56,336 nucleotides of DNA from Gyrodactylus bullatarudis (GCA_012064415.1 SSNU01000276.1:9950-66285), one strand, 5' to 3'; shown: positions 34,601 through 48,204, counted from the stretch's first letter. Notes: generated by a model from the letters alone, not told the origin. Numbers and translations: made by a program.

Positions 34601-36820
34601 ATAACCAAGAGAATCTTATTTTTAACGGCAGCATCAAATCTGAGGCGAAGACTATTTCCAGAACAGTTTTATTTCCCAAGGTCATAGATAAAAAGTAAGA
34701 TAACTTTTATCGAGCAATAATGTCCGTAATCGCTTGAACTCTATCTGCTGAAACTTTCAAAATTTTTCTTGGACTTTAAGGATTAAATACATTTGGATAT
34801 CTTGTGAGTAGATGTCTAAGTAAAAAATTAATTTTACTTATTTAATTTACTTTACTAATTTAAGATCTTTTCACCATTTCTAATAACTTATAGAAGTGTG
34901 TTCAAGATTTATAGATAAACCAAAATCTATATTTTAATCTCAGAAATTTTTGAAGTTGAACGGTAATCTTCAATTATAAATAAATAACGATAGATATAGG
35001 TTAAAATGATCAAAAATGTTTACGTTGTTTATTCAAATCAAGTTTAATTTTTCAAATCAAACTTGAGGAAAAAGGAGGAATATCATTTTTTTACAATTTT
35101 AGAGATTATACAAGAGCAAGATGTTTTTTAGCATTTGAATATATTAAATCAACTATTCTGAAAATTATGGCTATCAAATCTCAGCTTAGGTATTTCAGAA
35201 ATTTAAGATTTCATATTGATCCTCTTTTATCAGATATTTCAAGTTGAAGCGTATAGAAAAAGGTCCAAATCTTGGTTTTATGTATGCAATAAATTATTAA
35301 ATGTGTTATTCATTAGTTCTCCTGTGTAAATGGCACTTATAAACCGATAAATAACTCTCTCTAAAATTATATGCATGAACAGTCAACCACCCATAATACT
35401 GAATTTTCCTACCTCTACATGTTATTATATACATTTCAGTAGGAATAGATTAAAAAAAAATATATACAACTTTATCGGAGTTTCTCAAAAGAGGGTGGCC
35501 ATTGAGTTTCGGTTCCGACTGTACATATAACTCGGTCAGTAGAATTGGATCACTTTGGTCCCTACCGTCACATTTCAATGAATCACCGTTTCATTGTCAG
35601 AACAGAGCTTTGAGGTTTATACTCTATTATTTATCTTCAGAAAATTTAAAAGCATTTAAACTTCTTAAGAAATTTCCTTGAAAAGAAAGTTGAAATAAAA
35701 AATTTCAAGAAATTCCATTGAGAGAAAAACTTCAAAAAGAGACTTAACAAGACGACTAATTAGAATTCTCTTTATTTGCTATAAGTTAAAAATAGAATTT
35801 CAACTCAAGATATTACTCACTTTTCGCATTTCTAGGCTAATTTAATGGGATGGCTTGAAGAAAAATTAAAGTTTTATTTTCCCCAAGTACAACTGTGTAT
35901 ATTTAATATTTGATTACTAAGGCATTGATATTGATCTTCTACTTGATTTTAAACAAATCAGAATAGAATTCGAGAAGATTCCAACTGAAGCTGGTTAATA
36001 TAAAATTGGGAAATGCCTTTATTATGTGATCGAAAACTCTGATTTTGATCGTTTACTTACAAGTAGACTTACATGAAACAGGTTTTTAGAGTGTTTTTAA
36101 AAGGGAATATTTTATAATTTTGTGAAAGAGAGGACATTTTAATAATTAATGTTGTTACTTTTAAAATCTTCAAAAATCTCTTCGATCCTTTCGATGACTT
36201 TTCATATATTAGAATTTTCACCCTTAAACGGTAAACTATTGAATGCCGAAATGAATTTTTTGTTAAATATTTGATTTTTAGCTACTTCGGACTGAAGTGG
36301 CCAATGAGTTACGCAACCATCTGTATTATAGAAGTATTAGATGAATGAAAAGGACGGGCATGAAAAATCTTATTGATGCAATAAAACAGTGATAATAAAC
36401 AGGTGAAAATGGGCATCTTTAAGGATCACCAAAGAACTTTTTCTACAGAAAAACTTTAATCAATAGAAGAATATTAAAATTGTTGAGCTGACTGATAAAA
36501 TCCTGATCGAACAGGATCACAGAGTTGAACTGAAAAGGAAGATTTAATCGATAGACTACAAAGTTTGATTGAATATTTTATCTTCTATAGATTAAAACCA
36601 ACAATTTAGAAGATTTCCGCTATTCTTTTTGTTGAAAAAAATGTCTGATTATTTATCTTCAATGTAACGTCTGGTAATAAGTAATATTGGAGAAAAGTTT
36701 ATAATTATAACTAAATAATATTACATTTCAATTTGTACAACACAAAGTCTGAGTGTTATTATTATAGAATGCCTTATAATTCACAAATTTAATCTAAAAA
36801 GCCAATCTATTGGCCCTGAT
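31619..36820. other. Gene-free stretch upstream of CELF, with repeats
   Basis: The first few hundred bases should contain the promoter for the 31618 start (TATATA-rich DNA at about 31930-31990 and ATTGG boxes at about 31850 and 32243). 33345-33410 is an F2-like fragment (tcaatgaattttactacaac). 34190-34240 and 34640-34770 are inverted R3. 35491-35520 and 36281-36320 are the short repeat also at 2311. No RRM1/RRM2 exon found by eye. Confidence 0.45.
34030..34770 (-). repeat. Dispersed repeat R3, copy 3 (inverted)
   Basis: 34190-34240 and 34640-34770 are reverse complements of blocks at 9640-9690 and 9480-9620 (for example 'ctttttatctatgaccttgg' on the minus strand). The central part is diverged. 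Confidence 0.65.
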
Positions 36821-37285
36821 GATAATAATAATAATTATTATAATCTTTATTGTCATATTATAAATTTTCAATAAATTTGTACAGATCTTTTTTGTTGAAT
36901 GAGATGTTTTTCTTTACAATTTCATTGAAGAGACTTGGAAGTCTATCAATAAAATAGAGAGATTTTAAGAGGTTGTTTACAGGTCTTTTTAATTTCGGGT
37001 GATTACATCTTAAGATCCTGTTTGAAGTTTTAGCATTCCAAAAATCAGATATATTATTCTTTGCAATTTTTAAACATCTGTAATATCTCCAATGTCTGAG
37101 AAGTTTAATCTTTTGAAAATGGAACTTTTGAGAGTTTGAGAAATCTGATCAAGAATAAACGAGGTTGATATCTGAGATGGGGACCATATAGAGGAGCAAT
37201 ATTCAACAGTTGGTCTTGCGCACATCTTGAAGAGAAGATGAAATGAAGAATTTAGTTTGCTGAAGGTTATTCTTACTATCATGAG
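36821..37285 (-). mobile_element. LINE-A 3' end, pseudogene copy
   Basis: The reverse complement of 49555-49982, nearly identical over the last 300 bases, including the (ATT)n tail at 36821-36840. The minus-strand frame reads ARPTVEYCSSIWSPSQIS then FILDQIS, where an 11-base deletion shifts the frame. It is a dead copy, truncated near 37285, where similarity to the other copy stops. Confidence 0.88.
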
Positions 37286-40200
37286 ATATTTAGGTATTAG
37301 GGATTTTACAAATTATCGATTTCTAGCCTGGGTTAGAATCTGAATAACCTTTTCAGGAGAATTCGAATGATGTATGAAACATCATAATATATATGGAAAC
37401 CATGATTTTGTATTAAAATTAACAGGCATAAAAATTAACTGAATTTACTCAATTTCAGCCAATTTCTCATAATAGAAGCTAAAATATTTTTCTCCAAATC
37501 ATTTTTTAATCTAATTTGAGTAAAATAAGCCTTATATGGAATAATTATTACTATCCAAAGCCTCAAATTCTTCGATGACTGAATTAAAGAGAAACTTGAA
37601 TTTAATTTCATACGTCCGATAAGCAAAAGACTCCTTAGAGACTAGCATAGCTCGATGTTCAATGTATAAACTTAGTGAGAGTAGCTTGGATAAATAAAAT
37701 TTATTAAATAAATATCACAAAAACAAAGATATAAGGCTTAATGACGATCCCAAATGCTGGTTTCTTTCATATTTAGTCAATTTAGCGTTAACCAGAGCTA
37801 CCCTAAGATTATTTTGTTGAATAAATACCTGTTTGCAAATTTAATGATTCAAGAGGTCTCGTAAACAGTTACCTTCTCACTTTCAAATCAGTGTCTAATA
37901 AGATGGAATATTATGTTGGATTAGAAAGTTTTAAATCAGTTTTAGATTGAAGTATTCTGTTCTCTTTATCTGCATCACATGATGAATTTCCCCAAAGAAA
38001 ATTATTAGATGACTCTCTTAAGGAAAGATAAAAGTCAATCAACCTATTTATTTTTCTAAATATTGCTTTAATCAATGCTTTGTATACAGTGGACGGTTAT
38101 GTGTACAATATTTTTAAGTTTTCGGTAGAGGAATCAAGTCTGTAAGAGTACTTTTAGTGGAATGATAAACCAGGTGATTTCAAGTATTTTTTTCAAAGAA
38201 AGAAAATAAAATAATTTGGTCAATCCAAGCCGGTGATCTCTTATGATCAAGGAATAGCGTTAGTAAGCAAACATCGATACCTTTTATATTCAATGAAATT
38301 AAACCTCTGAATGGGAAATAATTGAATCAATTGTTTCTTAGCATATATACTTGAGACTGATTCTTTTGAAGGACCTTAAGCTGACATACCAACAACAGAA
38401 AACGAGTATGCCTCGTCTTGCCTTTTGATTTTCTGATTTTTCTATCCCAAAAGGGGATTGTTAATTCACTTAGGAAAATGGTTATGCTTAATCTTGAGTG
38501 GATTTTCTACGATTCATTCATCTATAGTAGTACGAATTGATTTTCACATCGTAATTAAAATTTGTCAAGCCCTTTGTGCATTCATTAGAAGTCTCGTCTA
38601 TTCAAAATGAAAAAAAATCTTTTTGATCAACACAAACAGTCAGGGACTACATTTTAAATATAATTAGTCTAGGCGTTATCATTAAATCTATTATTTGACT
38701 AAAACTCACAGAAATATATATGTTGTGTTGTTTCTTTCTGATGCATGTTTCTCCAAGGTGTGAACATGATTTAAAAATCATTTTTTCTCACCATGTTCTA
38801 CTCATACATAAATCCCTCGCCATTTGTGTATGTGAAATAAGGTCAGAATCTTTACATGATGAATTCAATTTTTAATACTACAGTAACAGGTGTTAAATTA
38901 ATACATTATCAATTTATTTAATATCCCAGATTTTTATTTTTTTAATTTACTTTTTTTTAAATTAACCAGAGAACGATACATTTAATGTTAACTACCTGGC
39001 GTATCAAGTTAAATATTATTTTCACGGGTTGCGTTCTTCAGATAGTTTAGATTCGGATCTGTCTGAAAAAAATCCGAAAATAAAATTATAATTATTAAAA
39101 TCAGTAGTAATTTCGATTATAATCCTGTGAAATATTTTGTTTGTTTTGTAAAATTGTCTAAAAGTGATTTGATATCTTTTTCTTCGCAAGAACCATATCT
39201 AAGGATACCTCTGGACCTATATGTATTGATTTTCAAGCATTAAAAATAATTTTTATCTATAGTTAAGTTTTGTACAAGTTATAATAATGATAAATTACTA
39301 GGGAGATAGATTGCTTAGACATTAGAGTTGGTCCCCTCAAGAAAACCAAAAAATTCTTACGAGCAAAATATTCTCGTAAATTTTCATAAACGTCCGAGAA
39401 TCCTCTTACGTTCATAATTCAAAATTCAAAAGTTGGAAGAGAATATATTAAATTACTAAATGTACATTTCTCAAAGGATCATTAGTAGTGTCACTTTAAA
39501 ATGATAGAATTTTAAAAATCAATGAATATAAAAAATATATCAAAAAATTCTAATTCACTTTCATACGTAAATTAAGAAAACTCAATAAATTTTTTTCTAG
39601 CATGGTTCCTGAAGCTTTTAAGAGTTTTAAGGGTTTATTCGCATGATTTTACTCATATTTAATATTATTTCTGAATTAAATCAAGTCTGAAAAAATTAAG
39701 TTCATCTTGAACAAAATCTGAAGAAATTATCCTATGGATTTCAAAAGTTTTGTGTATAAAATGTGAACTTATTTCATAATTATTTCTTGTGGCCCGTAAT
39801 CTTTCTGAATCTGATGGACTCTAGTAGTTACGGGTCCAAATTGATAAAAGTTCAGACTTTTCTGTTCCTTAAATATAGACCCCTCCGAAAGCAAGTTTAA
39901 GGCAGTAATGTCCTTATAAAATATACTTGATATCTCATGAGTTTTCCTTCACCATAATAATTGAGTTCAAAAATTTTTATTTTGAATAGCGACTTATCAT
40001 AAAACAGAAAATTTCAAGAAAAAATATGGCTTTATTATAAAATATGAATTGTTGAGTTCAGTTTGCCTTCAAGAGTGTAAGGATTATTTCATTTTAAAAG
40101 TTCAATCAGTCAAGTCTGGTGAAGAGAAACTTAATATTTATGACGAAATCCATAAAAAATAAAAACTTATTTCCTCTGCAATATTATTAGAATGCACATG

Positions 40201-41859
40201 CTTTCAACTTTGGTTAGGGAATAAGCTAAAAGAGAATGGAAAAGAAATAAACTACAGATGTCAAATTTCTGTTAAAGTACATAATTAGTGCATTTGGTTT
40301 ATTCTCAACCAACTACTAACGAGTAATTTTATGTAATTGAAGTCAAAGATTCACAAGTGAAAAATCATCAAGTCTAAGATGCTAAGATCAGGAAATAGTT
40401 TTAATGTTCTGGTGTTTTTCATGGGATTTAGGCAGTTAGAGTTATTCCAAAGACTGCCTCTTTATGACTAATAAGATCTTCTTGACTATTTTAAGTAGTG
40501 AAAGGGTTAAAATAATTTCATAACAAGCTAAGAATATGATTTATTTTAAACATTAAGTTAACTCTAGACCGTCGAAAAGATTCTAGAATCAGATTGAGCC
40601 TTAATTGGACCGCTAAATCCCTTCAAATTTTGAGTTAATTCTTAATAAATTAAACTGTAGTTTTAAACTCATTGAGAACCACTAGTTAATCTTGCTCTAT
40701 GTTAATTGTCTGTGACCATATTGATATTTTCACCAATATCGATTTATTAATGACGGTATTATTTCAGAGTAATTAAAACTCTCTTAAAATAGACAAGTTC
40801 TTTTATAATATTAGATTGATGTGTTCTGGGGTATAAACTTATACTGTTCAATGATACATATCTTTTAGATCAGAAAATAAAATAAAGCTTTGAATCAAAT
40901 TATGTTGCATTTCCAAAAACCTTAAGAATTGGGCATTCAGGATTAACAAATATGCCAGATAAGACCACTCTGGATGAATTTGGGAAACCTGTTCAAAAGG
41001 CGAACTCTAACCGATTTAAGAAAAAATTCTTTCGCGAAAAGATTGAAGACATTTTTCTTGATTCCATGGTTTGAAAGGAATCAAAAGTTATTTTTCAGAA
41101 TCATCAATAGACAGAGAAACCAATTATCAATATTCAATTTTTTGAAAGAACCGTCATTTTACAATTGATCTCAGATCATCCTAGTTTCAAGGAGAAAAAA
41201 AGGTTGAATATTAAGAAGTAGACTTATGTGTATCAATGTACATTAAACATGACAAAAAATACATGTTCCCTAAATTAGTAAAAGTTAATTATTACCGGTG
41301 TAGGACAATCTAATGACAAAGGTAAAATCTGATAAATTCTCAACAATTCCTACAGAGTAAAATATTGGTAACATAGATCAAAAACTGTCATTCTTATCAT
41401 CTGATAAAATGACAGACTTACTGAAAATCATTGGCGCCGAAATAAATCACTGATCAGTGAGAGATTTTATCAAGACGGGATCTCTTTTCAGAACAGTTTA
41501 CATCTCATGTAAGTAAAATACCAAAATTTTACTAAACCCAACTCGGACGTCGAAAAGAAACGTCTCATTATCACCTGAGTAACACAAGAAAACGGGGAAA
41601 CAGAGGAAAGGATTGCCAACCGGGTAATCAACTCCTATTGGTCAACCTCAGATCAATGAATTTTTCCAAGATTATTTCATGTATAAATAATTATTTATAA
41701 TAGTTTTTAAAATAATCATAATTATTAGGGTATTAATGTTCTATGCCTTAATCAAATACTGATGTTTTAATCAATAAAAATGCATTTTTGAAAATCAAGA
41801 TGAAAATATTTCATGTTCTGATATACAAAAAATTTATTTTCCTTAAAATAATCAAAATC
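37286..41859. other. No gene seen
   Basis: 4.5 kb of AT-rich DNA with only short, domain-less frames. No long repeat recognised by eye. Confidence 0.4.
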
Positions 41860-42145
41860 TACCTTATTTCCTTTCAACTAGTGAAAAAATACTCAATTTT
41901 TACTATAAGCCCTATTTTTATTCGAAATGTTGCAAAAACTATTCAAAAATCTCAATTTTGTCCTTTCTCGTAGTGAAATTCATTGAAAAAATCTTGGCGC
42001 GTGTTCAAAATTTGTCATTTTCAATCGAAATTTTGTATATCAGGACAAAATTGGAAACGCTTGGTTTTATAGGGAAAATGCTCAGTTTTTGATTATCTTC
42101 AAAATGAGATTAAGGCTGGGAAAAGTTGAAAAATTTGGCCTACTC
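41860..42145 (-). repeat. Dispersed repeat F2, copy 2
   Basis: Reverse complement of 16918-17365 with one internal length difference. Shares 'cgccaagattttttcaatga' and 'ttgagatttttgaatagttt'. Confidence 0.75.
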
Positions 42146-42749
42146 TAATATCTATACTATAGATTTTATGGTCAGTAATTGATCTGAAGAAAACCAATGG
42201 CATTTTTATATTTGCTAAAAATTACAAAATTAAATTTTATATTTAAACAGAAAATTTACATCTATTTTTATTGGAGAATTATTCTAGAATAAAAAATGAC
42301 AACATTTCCTCTTACAGCAATCATTTGAAAAAAATTGTAAAATATTTTTCGTGAATCGATAAACTTTGAAAATATTTTCCTGTACATATGGACAAATTCT
42401 GGTCATTTTCGCCTGATGTTAAATCAATAAAATAATTTTTTTCATGTCTATTCAAACGAACGCTCGGGATAATTTGAAAATAAAACCCAAAACATATCAA
42501 GCTATTCATAAAGAGATATCTGTCAAGAAAAATATGACTGAGACTGAATGTTTTGACATTTGGGCATTTTGTTTTTATTTTTTTCTTCATAACGAGATAA
42601 GACTAAAACTAATTGAATTTTTAATCACAAGAGAGATGTCGCCAAGATGAAAAAATTACTAGTTAAAAAAAAACTAAAGATCAGAATAAATTTAGTGTAA
42701 ACTTTTGATCCGAACATGTGTTTCTTATTGTCTTATTGAGAAATGAATA

Positions 42750-42851
42750 TTATTGAATACCCCAAGTGTAAAAAGGGCCCAAGTCTGAAGAAGGAACGGA
42801 AGCAACAGGTTTATCAACTTTTCCCCCTCCCTGAGCAGCAAACCTTTGAGT
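42750..42851 (-). CDS. Candidate terminal exon, unknown gene
   Basis: On the minus strand, the acceptor TTCTGCACTTCTATAG is followed by 33 codons in phase 0: TQRFAAQGGGKVDKPVAS, then VPSSDLGPFYTWGIQ and TAA. The GC-rich codons and Gly/Pro/Ser mix are unlike surrounding noise. No family recognised and no upstream exon placed. In position it could be a small gene inside the region upstream of CELF. Confidence 0.5.
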   Translation of the reverse strand, partial: TQRFAAQGGGKVDKPVASVPSSDLGPFYTWGIQ

Positions 42852-45432
42852 CTATAGAAGTGCAGAAAAATTTGTAATGTAACTCTCTCTATTAAATATA
42901 GGACGAGATCAAGTCTGAGGAGACCAGACGAAATAAAACGTTATTATCTGCAAAAACCTTCCTTATGAAGTTTGACAATATTACCGTTCTAATGAAGATT
43001 AGTGTAAAAAATTCTACTTTGAATGATAACTTTCATCATTCATTTGAAATCGGCCACAGCCATAAAAAATATTGAATTGCCAGCATAAATTGGGATAACG
43101 AATTAAGATTAAATAAAAAACATTGCTTCCTTGATAAAAAAACGCCTCATACGGCTTGATTATTATTTCATTTTATGATGACAATAAATATTATTTTTAT
43201 TACAGTCTATCTTCTTTAACCCTACCATTTTAACATTAATTTTATCTTTCTTGCATACCCAAACCCCCCCCCTCCAGGACTGAAATGGGCAAATGAAAGT
43301 CGGGCATACTTAATTGGACAATATAAAGTGTATTATTATGTTTAGAGAGGACACATAGGTTCATTACATGGAAGTTTTTGAATCAACTTTTTATGATTTG
43401 TTCTGGTTAAATGAATAAAATGTAAATCAGATTTGCATAGGCTAGCGAAATTTTGTAAAAATATTTTCGATCAAAAGGTATCTTTTAACTGGTTCACTGT
43501 AAACAGTTTGTAAGGAAAAAATCATTTTGAATTTTATTTTTCCAATTATTCTGATAGACAACTAATGTAAATGGTAATGAAATACCAAATTTTGAAGACT
43601 GAAGTGATCAAAATTTCAACTCGGTTCCAGCAAAATTACCCTGTAAATAGACGAAAATAGGTTTGATTACAAAAATATTTTTTTCTATAAAAGAACCCAA
43701 TTTTATCATTAATACCAAAAGTTGTGTATTCTTTCTGTTTTTGTCATTTAGCCAAAATTATCAAGATAAAATTCAAGAAAATGAAATTCCTATCCCTCAT
43801 CATAATGGACCAGATCTCGGCAAAAAACAAAAATGTTGTACAATTCGCTGCAAATTGGGCTTGATAATTATTTCATGTTAAAAATTAGAATTTATTTTAC
43901 AAAAAATTACATTTTTCAGTTCTTGCAATGTTTTTCACGTTTCTAATTTATTTGTAACCTTAGGGGTTGAGTAAACTTGGGAAAAATCTAGAAAAATCCA
44001 TCAACGGTTCTATTTAAGTAGAAATTTCCTTTTTTAATTATCAAAGCCTTTCAGAAGATTTATCTAAAATTAAATTCATATAGGAAATGGACGCTTTTCT
44101 ATTAACCCTCTTTTTCATCACACAAATAAGAATATTTGTAATCTTACCAAAATAATTGAACTGATTCCGAATCTGAATTTCTATCCTGATAATAGAGATT
44201 AAAATAGGGATTTCTGGCTCTAACATCAGTTATCTTTTAAACTGAAAGAGACATCGAGCAGGCGAATGCATATTTGTGATACAGCTATTGTTTTACGATA
44301 GAATATTATTTTATATTTTCCTAAGGGTTTAGAAAATAGGTTTTCAAAAAAAAATTCTAAATTTTCAAAAAATCAGCCTTCTTTAAGTAAGTCTGGATAG
44401 CATCAGTGAAAAGCTATCTTTATGAGTTATACATAATTTTGTAGCTTGATAAATTTTCTTTCTAATGAGGGGCGAAAAGCGTATTTTAAGAATCTTTCAG
44501 TTCTAATTATCGCCCTATTCAACAAACTGCCCTCATCTCGTGATCATAATTACAACCTCCGACGTCAAACCGGTTTTACAATCCTTCTTCATACTCTACA
44601 CCCCCTAAGATTCAGATTTAAAGTTAACTTATGCAATTTCAAACAGCAATCCATAAACCAGATATCCAAGAAAATTATAATTTTTGTACCAGATAATCAT
44701 GACCCTTTTATAAATTTTTTTCAATAAATCTCTTATATATATATATATTATATTTCAAGAAAGTGTTGTGTTCGCCTGGTGGAACAATGGGAGATGAACG
44801 TTTTAAATGATTTAGCTAAATAAGAAGAAAAAATATCAGAGAGGCATTTAGGGAATGCAAAATTGGCCTAATTAGCCAATAATTATACAACATTTTGTTT
44901 ATTGCCAAAGTCTGGTCTATCAAACAAGTGAAAGGACTTTCATCTTCTGCTCTAGCTGCTGTGTCCATCATAAATTTATCTCGTTAAAGATAGTAAGAAT
45001 AGGCAACTTTAGGTATGGATGAAAGTTTTTTGGGATCACTTTTGGATATAAATCAGATCAAACTTGGCTCAGATACTCAATTCTAATCAACAGCAAAACT
45101 AATACTACAAAAGAATTATGATTACTGAAATTTTCAGATCTGAATCCAGTGAAAAAGTACCAGTTGTCTAGAAAAAGGTTGATAATCTTGCGATAAAATC
45201 TACTTAAGTCTTGCATTTTCCTTCAAGACAGTTATATAAATAGATAAGTATTCAAGAGAAAACTTTTCTTGTGTGTTTTAAAAATCTTTAAAGCTGATAT
45301 GTAAGGGAAGATATGAACATTCCACTTATACAATATTGTTTAATGATAGGTAAAAAGCAAAAGATGTAGAAATTTGAAATTAACCATAAAGGTCTCCCTC
45401 ACTAATATAGATATTTCCTTCTTTTCTTGCAG
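42852..45432. other. No firm gene seen
   Basis: Contains a C9-10 tract near 43265. A 93-codon plus frame at 44446-44727 followed by a TA repeat has a LINE-like HNYNLR but the wrong motif order. A short minus frame near 44960 reads MMDTAARAEDESPFT. Neither is called. Confidence 0.35.
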
Positions 45433-45521
45433 TGAATTTCTTCTTGAGTGACACACGCACTCTCACCAACCAAGAAATGCAGAGAGAATTGTCCTATGAG
45501 GGTTTTTCGAGGTTGGGGTAA
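45433..45521 (+). CDS. Candidate terminal exon, unknown gene
   Basis: After a very strong acceptor (TTCCTTCTTTTCTTGCAG), in phase 1, the frame reads NFFLSDTRTLTNQEMQ, then RELSYEGFSRLG and TAA. It looks like a conserved C-terminus but is not recognised. Earlier plus-strand exons were not found. Confidence 0.5.
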
Positions 45522-45834
45522 AAGAAGATAGAAATCTGTAATTGTTGTTCTGTTTCTTGGTTTTCTCTCTGCAAGATTGACAACATGATTTTCAAGAGCG
45601 GGTAAAAATTAATAAAAATTCTCAGAACAACAAATGCTAATCTTTGAATGAAAGGGTTTTTAGATTTTTCAGCAAATTAGTTGACTTTTAAGAATTTTGA
45701 TATGGGGATGAGAATTTATTATACCAAAATTATAATTAAAAATACCCAGTTCAAAATTGTAAATTAAAAAAAATTTTGGAAGAAAATTCGAGACATTTTT
45801 TATTTTGAATTTTTTATTTTCTATTGAAACATCT

Positions 45835-45969
45835 TATTTTTATTGAAACACGAATATTTACCCCCTAATTAAGTATTGTCTCGACCAATCAGAATGCAAC
45901 AAGTGATTTCTATACATTCAGATAGGTCGAGATAAATAATACTTAACTAGGGGGTGTTTCAATAAAAAT
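45835..45969. repeat. MITE with about 45-bp terminal inverted repeats
   Basis: 'ccccctaattaagtattgtc' / 'aatacttaactaggggg' and the outer 'tttttattgaaacac' / 'gtgtttcaataaaaa' pair. The left arm carries a 9-base insertion. The element is about 135 bases and non-coding. Confidence 0.85.
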
Positions 45970-47097
45970 ATTTTTACTGTAGATTCTTGCTGGTGAAAAT
46001 AATGCAATTTTCACACTAATTTATTGCCAAGTTTTTCCTACTTTAATCTGGGCTATTCCCTTGTTTCCAATGGAAAGTAGTTTAGAACAAACCTTATTCT
46101 TTCAAGTTCTTATCTCATATTTCTCTTGATCAGAAGTCCTCTTAAATAAAATGAATAAAATGATTGGGTGAAAAATTCTTGATTTATTTACTGAATAACA
46201 AATCATAGAAATCGATTAAAAGTTGAAAGAGTTATGCTATTATCTTATCTTGAAAATCACCACAAGGATTAAATTGATAACCCCTTAATAAATTAGTTTA
46301 TGTCAATAAAATGGTGCATTCCACACTTTGTGATCGGCAGTGTTATGCCTATCCATGATAATGTGAAGAATATCTTGTAAAACATCAGAACAACCATGAA
46401 GAAAGAAGCCGAAAATTTTTTGTTTTCTACAAAACTGCGTAATTCTTATCTTGCAATGAATTAGAATTGAGCAAAATATGGTACAGTGGTAAGTTACTAC
46501 TAGTAACCTTTTAAAATGAACATTTTATTATGTGAAAAGTTACCTTACTTTATCGGTGGATGTATTGATAAAAACAATGTAATGTTGGTAAAAACAGTTA
46601 ATAATATGCTGTTGGTAATTTTTGAATTCTCTCAACACTTTCGAGAATGCTCCAGAATGTTTATTTTAAAGAAGCAAAATGGTCAATTAATTTTCGAGTC
46701 AGGTTTCAGAAACACATTTTGACATATGTCAATAACATAGTCTTTCTACACAGTGATATTTTCCTCTTTCAGATATGTGCTTCTCAAAAAATTCTCCAAT
46801 TGAGTTTTCGAGTTCTTTAGTAAAAACTGAAAACCCGACTTGCAGTGCTTTGTCTTTTAATAGAGAAAAACATGAACGAAATAGAAAGACAGAAATGAAA
46901 TCATCTTGTTAAGAAATAAATTCTTAACAAAAGAGTAGAAGAAAACATTCCCTTGACTCTCTTTAGTTTCTTAGTTAAAGTTAAAGTTGAAAATTTACCT
47001 ATTTATCTCTCAACTTCAACTCAGTTTTATTCCTATTTAAACTGAGCTTGTAGGAAAGAAATCTACCTCAATTAGGATACAGTAGTCCTTGAAGAAT
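45970..47097. other. No gene seen
   Basis: AT-rich. A 68-codon frame at 46516-46722 (+) has no recognisable domain. Confidence 0.4.
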
Positions 47098-47234
47098 ACT
47101 TTTCGAAAATTATGCTTCTGTAGTAATTTATCAATCAAATAAATCTACAACTCCATATTTATACTGATTTGTAGGTGTAAAAAATAGAGATTTTTCGATG
47201 AAAATATTTTACAGAAGCATAATTTTCGAAAAGT
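47098..47234. repeat. Perfect 25-bp inverted repeat (hairpin)
   Basis: 47098-47122 (starting acttttcgaaaattatgc) and 47210-47234 are exact reverse complements with an 87-base loop. It abuts the dispersed module at 47246. Confidence 0.9.
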
Positions 47235-47245
47235 TTGAAATTGAA

Positions 47246-47365
47246 GCTTCGTGTTCTCCCTGTCTAAGATGCCTGGTTACCGCTGTATCTTTCTTGAGAT
47301 GATCGTTCCCTCAAGTTGATAACTTCCTAATTGTACAACCTATATGTACAGCTCCACACAGTCAC
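47246..47365 (-). repeat. Dispersed repeat module, inverted copy
   Basis: Reverse complement matches 22505-22632. The core 'gtacaattaggaagttatca' ... 'aagatacagcgg' differs at only about two positions over 65 bases. Confidence 0.85.
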
Positions 47366-48200
47366 ATTGGAATTTATAAACCAATGAGATATTAGAAATG
47401 ATATTGAATCAGCTTGAAAAGCTTACTTCGTAGGCGATAGTAGGTTTAGAAATTTTATTTTTCGTTGAAAATGTTGACAGTGGGTCCTTTATCTTGCTTA
47501 TTTTTTGAATAGATTAAAATAGCCATAATTGAATTGCATTTATAAATTACTTTTTTTGTATTACAAATTGTAATTTACAATTTTCATGTAATGAAAGTGA
47601 TATTGTATTAAACTAAAAGAATGTTATATGTTTATTTGCAGGAATTCTTGTAAAGAGTTTGGAAATTTTCCCTGTTAACATTCGAATGCTAAGTAATTTA
47701 AAAACAGCTTTTTTATTATAAATAAAATTTAATACGAATAACGCAATCCTAAATAAATACAAGAGGTCAAGTAAGATAAGCAACTTCACTATTTTATTTA
47801 TGTAGCTAAGATTGAAGAGATCTTTTTGAAACGGTCCATATGCATAATATACAGAAGTTTGAGATATTTCTAGTTTTGCGATCTTCTTTACTGACTTTTT
47901 ATCAATCACGTTTCTCACAAGTAGAAAAGAATGAGGTTCTATCAAGATTATGAGAAAGAAAAACTTCCATAAAACTTTGATCGTAACTTATAATGACTTA
48001 TTACTTGGGTGACAAGAAAGCCAAATATCGCCGACAAATTTTCGAAAGATTTCAGATACTTGATTAAATTTTATTAAGGTGACTTTGCTGACTTGGGATA
48101 AGTGCCTAAGTCTTTTAATATCTCTAATTGGATGTGGAGAAGTCATACATCTTGTCTTAGAGATAAGAATCAGCGTGTAAGTAATCTATAAGCTAGTAAA
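47366..48200. other. No gene seen
   Basis: AT-rich. The 110-codon minus frame at 47613-47945 starts at a non-ATG codon and has no recognisable domain. Confidence 0.4.
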
Positions 48201-48204
48201 GAAA

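Noticed and set aside
44446..44727. Frame with LFNKLP and HNYNLR, resembling a LINE C-terminus
   Set aside because: The two motifs are in the wrong order for LINE ORF2 and no RT motif is nearby; the TA tail alone is not enough.
44900..44995. Minus-strand MMDTAARAEDESPFT start
   Set aside because: Only the first 20 codons look coding; no donor and no recognisable family.
47613..47945. 110-codon minus-strand frame
   Set aside because: Non-ATG start, no domain, hydrophobic runs typical of T-rich DNA.
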